Positions 6,784-7,791 of a DNA stretch of 7,791 nucleotides are shown here, in pieces. The notes beneath the pieces were generated by a model. The model was not told the origin of the DNA. It saw nothing but the letters and a program-made list of their open reading frames with translations, and made no database searches. Both the position numbers and the translations under genes were made by a program. This DNA comes from Candidatus Zhuqueibacterota bacterium. GTDB taxonomy: Bacteria; Zhuqueibacterota; QNDG01. Location: NCBI GenBank assembly GCA_003645915.1, contig QNDG01000045.1, positions 1 through 7,791 of the forward strand, written 5' to 3'. The number at the start of each line of letters is the position of its first letter. Position 1 is the stretch's first letter.

Positions 6784-7383
6784 TTATCTGTATCTTCTGA
6801 GCAGACCAACTACAATACCCTGAATTTCAAACTCTCCCTCCCGAACAACAATGGATTTCATTGAGGAGTTTGCAGGCTTCAACTCTACAGCACCGCCCTT
6901 TTTGTAAAATTTCTTAACTGTTGCTTCTCCCTGAACAAGAGCAACCACGGTCTGACCGTTAACAGCAGTACTCTGCTTTTTTACAACAATCGTATCACCG
7001 TCAAATATACCGTCTTCCACCATTGATGAGCCCTTAACTTTCAGAGCAAAATATTCTCCCCTGCCAAGCATCTCCTGAGGTACGGAAATGGTACTGTCAT
7101 GCTCTACTGCCTCAATGGGCCTGCCTGCCGCAACAATACCTGCCATGGGAATTACAACCGAAGGAATACCGTGCTCTGTAATTGTTATCATTCTGCTTTT
7201 GTTGCGCACAGGTATTCGTATATAACCCCGCTCCTCAAGCTGCATAACATATTTCTGGACAGACCTTACGGATTTAAAACCAAAATAACGCCGGATTTCT
7301 TCATACGTGGGAGACACCCCTTTTGTCTGTATAAAATCCTTTATGAATTCAAAAACTCTTTTCTGTTTTTCCGTGAGATTCAT
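6784..7383 (-). CDS. lexA: LexA, SOS-response repressor with self-cleaving S24 protease domain
   Basis: A 199-aa protein matching LexA in length and order. The N-terminal winged helix-turn-helix spans about residues 1-65 (SPTYEEIRRYFGFKSVRSVQKYVMQLEERGYI at 24-55, interrupted here only by naming). The cleavage site is A86-G87 in IVAAGRPIEA. The nucleophile is S120 in KGSSMVEDGI, and the general-base lysine is K157 in EATVKKF. RecA filaments on single-stranded DNA trigger self-cleavage and derepression of SOS genes. The recognition helix (SVRSVQKYV) differs from both the E. coli and Bacillus types, so a non-standard operator is expected. The ATG at 7383 fits the family start (NLTEKQKRVFEFI). 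No Shine-Dalgarno precedes it, and a good -10 ends 5 nt upstream, so the mRNA may be leaderless. It heads the lexA-imuB-dnaE2 cassette. Confidence 0.95.
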   Translation of the reverse strand: MNLTEKQKRVFEFIKDFIQTKGVSPTYEEIRRYFGFKSVRSVQKYVMQLEERGYIRIPVRNKSRMITITEHGIPSVVIPMAGIVAAGRPIEAVEHDSTISVPQEMLGRGEYFALKVKGSSMVEDGIFDGDTIVVKKQSTAVNGQTVVALVQGEATVKKFYKKGGAVELKPANSSMKSIVVREGEFEIQGIVVGLLRRYR

Positions 7384-7388
7384 AATTT

Positions 7389-7417
7389 AATATAGGTATA
7401 TAAAAGGTATAAATCAA
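7389..7417 (-). promoter_or_regulatory. Predicted lexA promoter
   Basis: On the minus strand, TTGATT (-35, 7412-7417) and TATATT (-10, 7389-7394; 5/6 to consensus) are separated by exactly 17 nt. The -10 ends 5 nt before the lexA ATG, so transcription would start at or next to the A of the start codon, giving a leaderless message. No ribosome-binding site is present upstream, which agrees. Confidence 0.6.
7395..7411. promoter_or_regulatory. Candidate LexA operator: GGTATA direct repeat, 11-bp period
   Basis: GGTATA (7395-7400) and GGTATA (7406-7411) are separated by 5 nt and fill the 17-nt spacer of the predicted lexA promoter exactly. A one-helical-turn direct repeat is also the design of the alphaproteobacterial LexA box (GTTC-N7-GTTC). 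Binding here would block RNA polymerase. The operator role is inference from position and symmetry; no second copy was found in the window. Confidence 0.5.
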
Positions 7418-7491
7418 GGTTTTTGTGAACTTTTTCCTGCGGCCGTATTTCACATTACAGTTCACAGATAACATGCTGAGCAGATAAATTT

Positions 7492-7506
7492 TGCCCGGTT
7501 CGGGCA
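7492..7506. other. Short GC hairpin TGCCCG-GTT-CGGGCA
   Basis: A perfect 6-bp stem with a 3-nt loop stands immediately before the repeat copy at 7509. It has no T-tract in either direction, so it is not a standard terminator. It is the most GC-rich small structure in the 7384-7718 intergenic region. Confidence 0.4.
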
Positions 7507-7508
7507 CA

Positions 7509-7552
7509 TCCCGATTTTCTTTCAGTAAAAAATATAATAGTAAGAATCGGGA
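7509..7552 (+). repeat. 44-bp palindromic repeat, copy 3
   Basis: Same length, termini (TCCCGATT / AATCGGGA) and orientation as the copies at 2264 and 7641, with 41 of 44 bases shared with the latter. The core carries an A-run and TATAAT (7532-7537). Flanks GCAC (7504-7507) and GTGC (7553-7556) extend the stem with one bulged base. It lies about 125 nt upstream of lexA, outside the predicted promoter. Confidence 0.88.
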
Positions 7553-7640
7553 GTGCATGACAGGATTGAATATTTTTTTTAGAAAATCTCCGCCCGGGAA
7601 TGCGACGGAGAGAGCGTTAAAAAAAGTCCGGCTGTCTGAG

Positions 7641-7684
7641 TCCCGATTTTCTATCAGGGAAAAATATAATAGTAAGAATCGGGA
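7641..7684 (+). repeat. 44-bp palindromic repeat, copy 4
   Basis: It differs from the copy at 7509-7552 at only three positions, all in the left part of the core. The termini are the same perfect 8-bp inverted repeat. Flanking GGCTG (7630-7634) and CAGCC (7685-7689) are also complementary, which would lengthen a hairpin. The 88 nt between copies 3 and 4 hold a 6-bp stem TCTCCG / CGGAGA (7587-7592 / 7606-7611) and no gene. Confidence 0.88.
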
Positions 7685-7718
7685 CAGCCTTGGAATGCGA
7701 TGCAGCACAAACAAAAAA

Positions 7719-7742
7719 GCACCTTAAAAAAGGTGCCTTTTT
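7719..7742. terminator. Rho-independent terminator, bidirectional in form
   Basis: A 7-bp stem GCACCTT (7719-7725) / AAGGTGC (7730-7736) with an AAAA loop is followed by CTTTTTT on the plus strand and by six T on the minus strand. There is no plus-strand gene to its left, so its natural job is to end a minus-strand gene entering from the right, insulating lexA from it. Confidence 0.8.
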
Positions 7743-7766
7743 GAGGGGGGAAGAAATGAATCAAAT

Positions 7767-7791
7767 CTATTGCATTACAACTTTATACTCC
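7767..7791 (-). CDS. Possible 3' end of a minus-strand gene (partial)
   Basis: One minus-strand frame reads EYKVVMQ and then TAG (7767-7769), with the terminator at 7719-7736 about 30 nt downstream, a normal layout for a gene end. Only seven codons are visible, so neither family nor even coding status can be settled. The competing reading is a plus-strand start ATG at 7756 behind GAGGGGGGAAG (MNQIYCITTLYS...), which would have a good ribosome site but leaves the terminator without a gene. Confidence 0.35.

Noticed and set aside
7509..7684. The spaced repeats as a CRISPR array
   Set aside because: Only two nearby copies, with an 88-nt gap that is too long for a spacer and no cas genes.
7349..7714. 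121-codon minus-strand open frame upstream of and overlapping lexA
   Set aside because: It runs through two palindromic repeats and the lexA promoter, overlaps the lexA 5' end in another frame, and its protein repeats itself only because of the DNA repeats. Not a gene.
7491..7727. 78-codon plus-strand open frame
   Set aside because: It is made almost entirely of repeat copies and runs into the terminator; no ribosome site or protein-like pattern.
7756..7791. Plus-strand gene starting at 7756 behind GAGGGGGGAAG
   Set aside because: Only 12 codons are visible, and the terminator at 7719-7742 fits better with a minus-strand gene ending at 7767. Kept as an alternative, not as a call.

Overview
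The window reads as a bacterial chromosome segment of moderate to low GC. It looks Gram-negative and may come from the FCB / deltaproteobacteria-like part of the tree. That placement is inference, resting only on the style of the M14-peptidase tail and of the DnaE protein. No rRNA, tRNA, CRISPR array or transposase gene is visible.

Layout, left to right. (1) Positions 1-444 (+) hold the 3' end of a gene that most resembles the C-terminal region of M14 zinc carboxypeptidases. A hairpin terminator at 462-499 follows it. (2) Positions 545-1931 (-) hold a two-gene AbiE-type toxin-antitoxin / phage-abortive-infection operon: an AbiEi-like winged-helix antitoxin, overlapped by 14 nt by an AbiEii nucleotidyltransferase toxin. 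A 17-bp perfect palindrome lies over the predicted -35 element of the operon. (3) Positions 2009-2375 are non-coding and hold degenerate CACGAAT words plus two copies (one damaged) of a 44-bp inverted-terminus repeat. (4) Positions 2376-7383 (-) are an SOS mutagenesis cassette in the order lexA, imuB-like, dnaE2-like. (5) Positions 7384-7718 hold the lexA promoter, with a striking GGTATA direct repeat, and two more copies of the 44-bp repeat. (6) A bidirectional terminator at 7719-7742 and the last bases of a probable minus-strand gene close the window.

How the parts may work together. LexA should repress its own promoter, and probably the whole cassette, until RecA-stimulated self-cleavage after DNA damage. 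The Y-family protein appears to have lost all three catalytic acidic residues but keeps a clamp-binding pentapeptide (QVDMF), the ImuB pattern of a scaffold rather than an enzyme. The DnaE protein keeps its catalytic aspartates, stops right after the OB fold (no tau-binding tail), and has its own candidate clamp motif (QTSLDLF). No imuA / recA-like third member lies in the cassette. The most notable structural observation is that the lexA-imuB-dnaE2 cassette is bracketed by two copies of the same 44-bp repeat on each side, all in one orientation.
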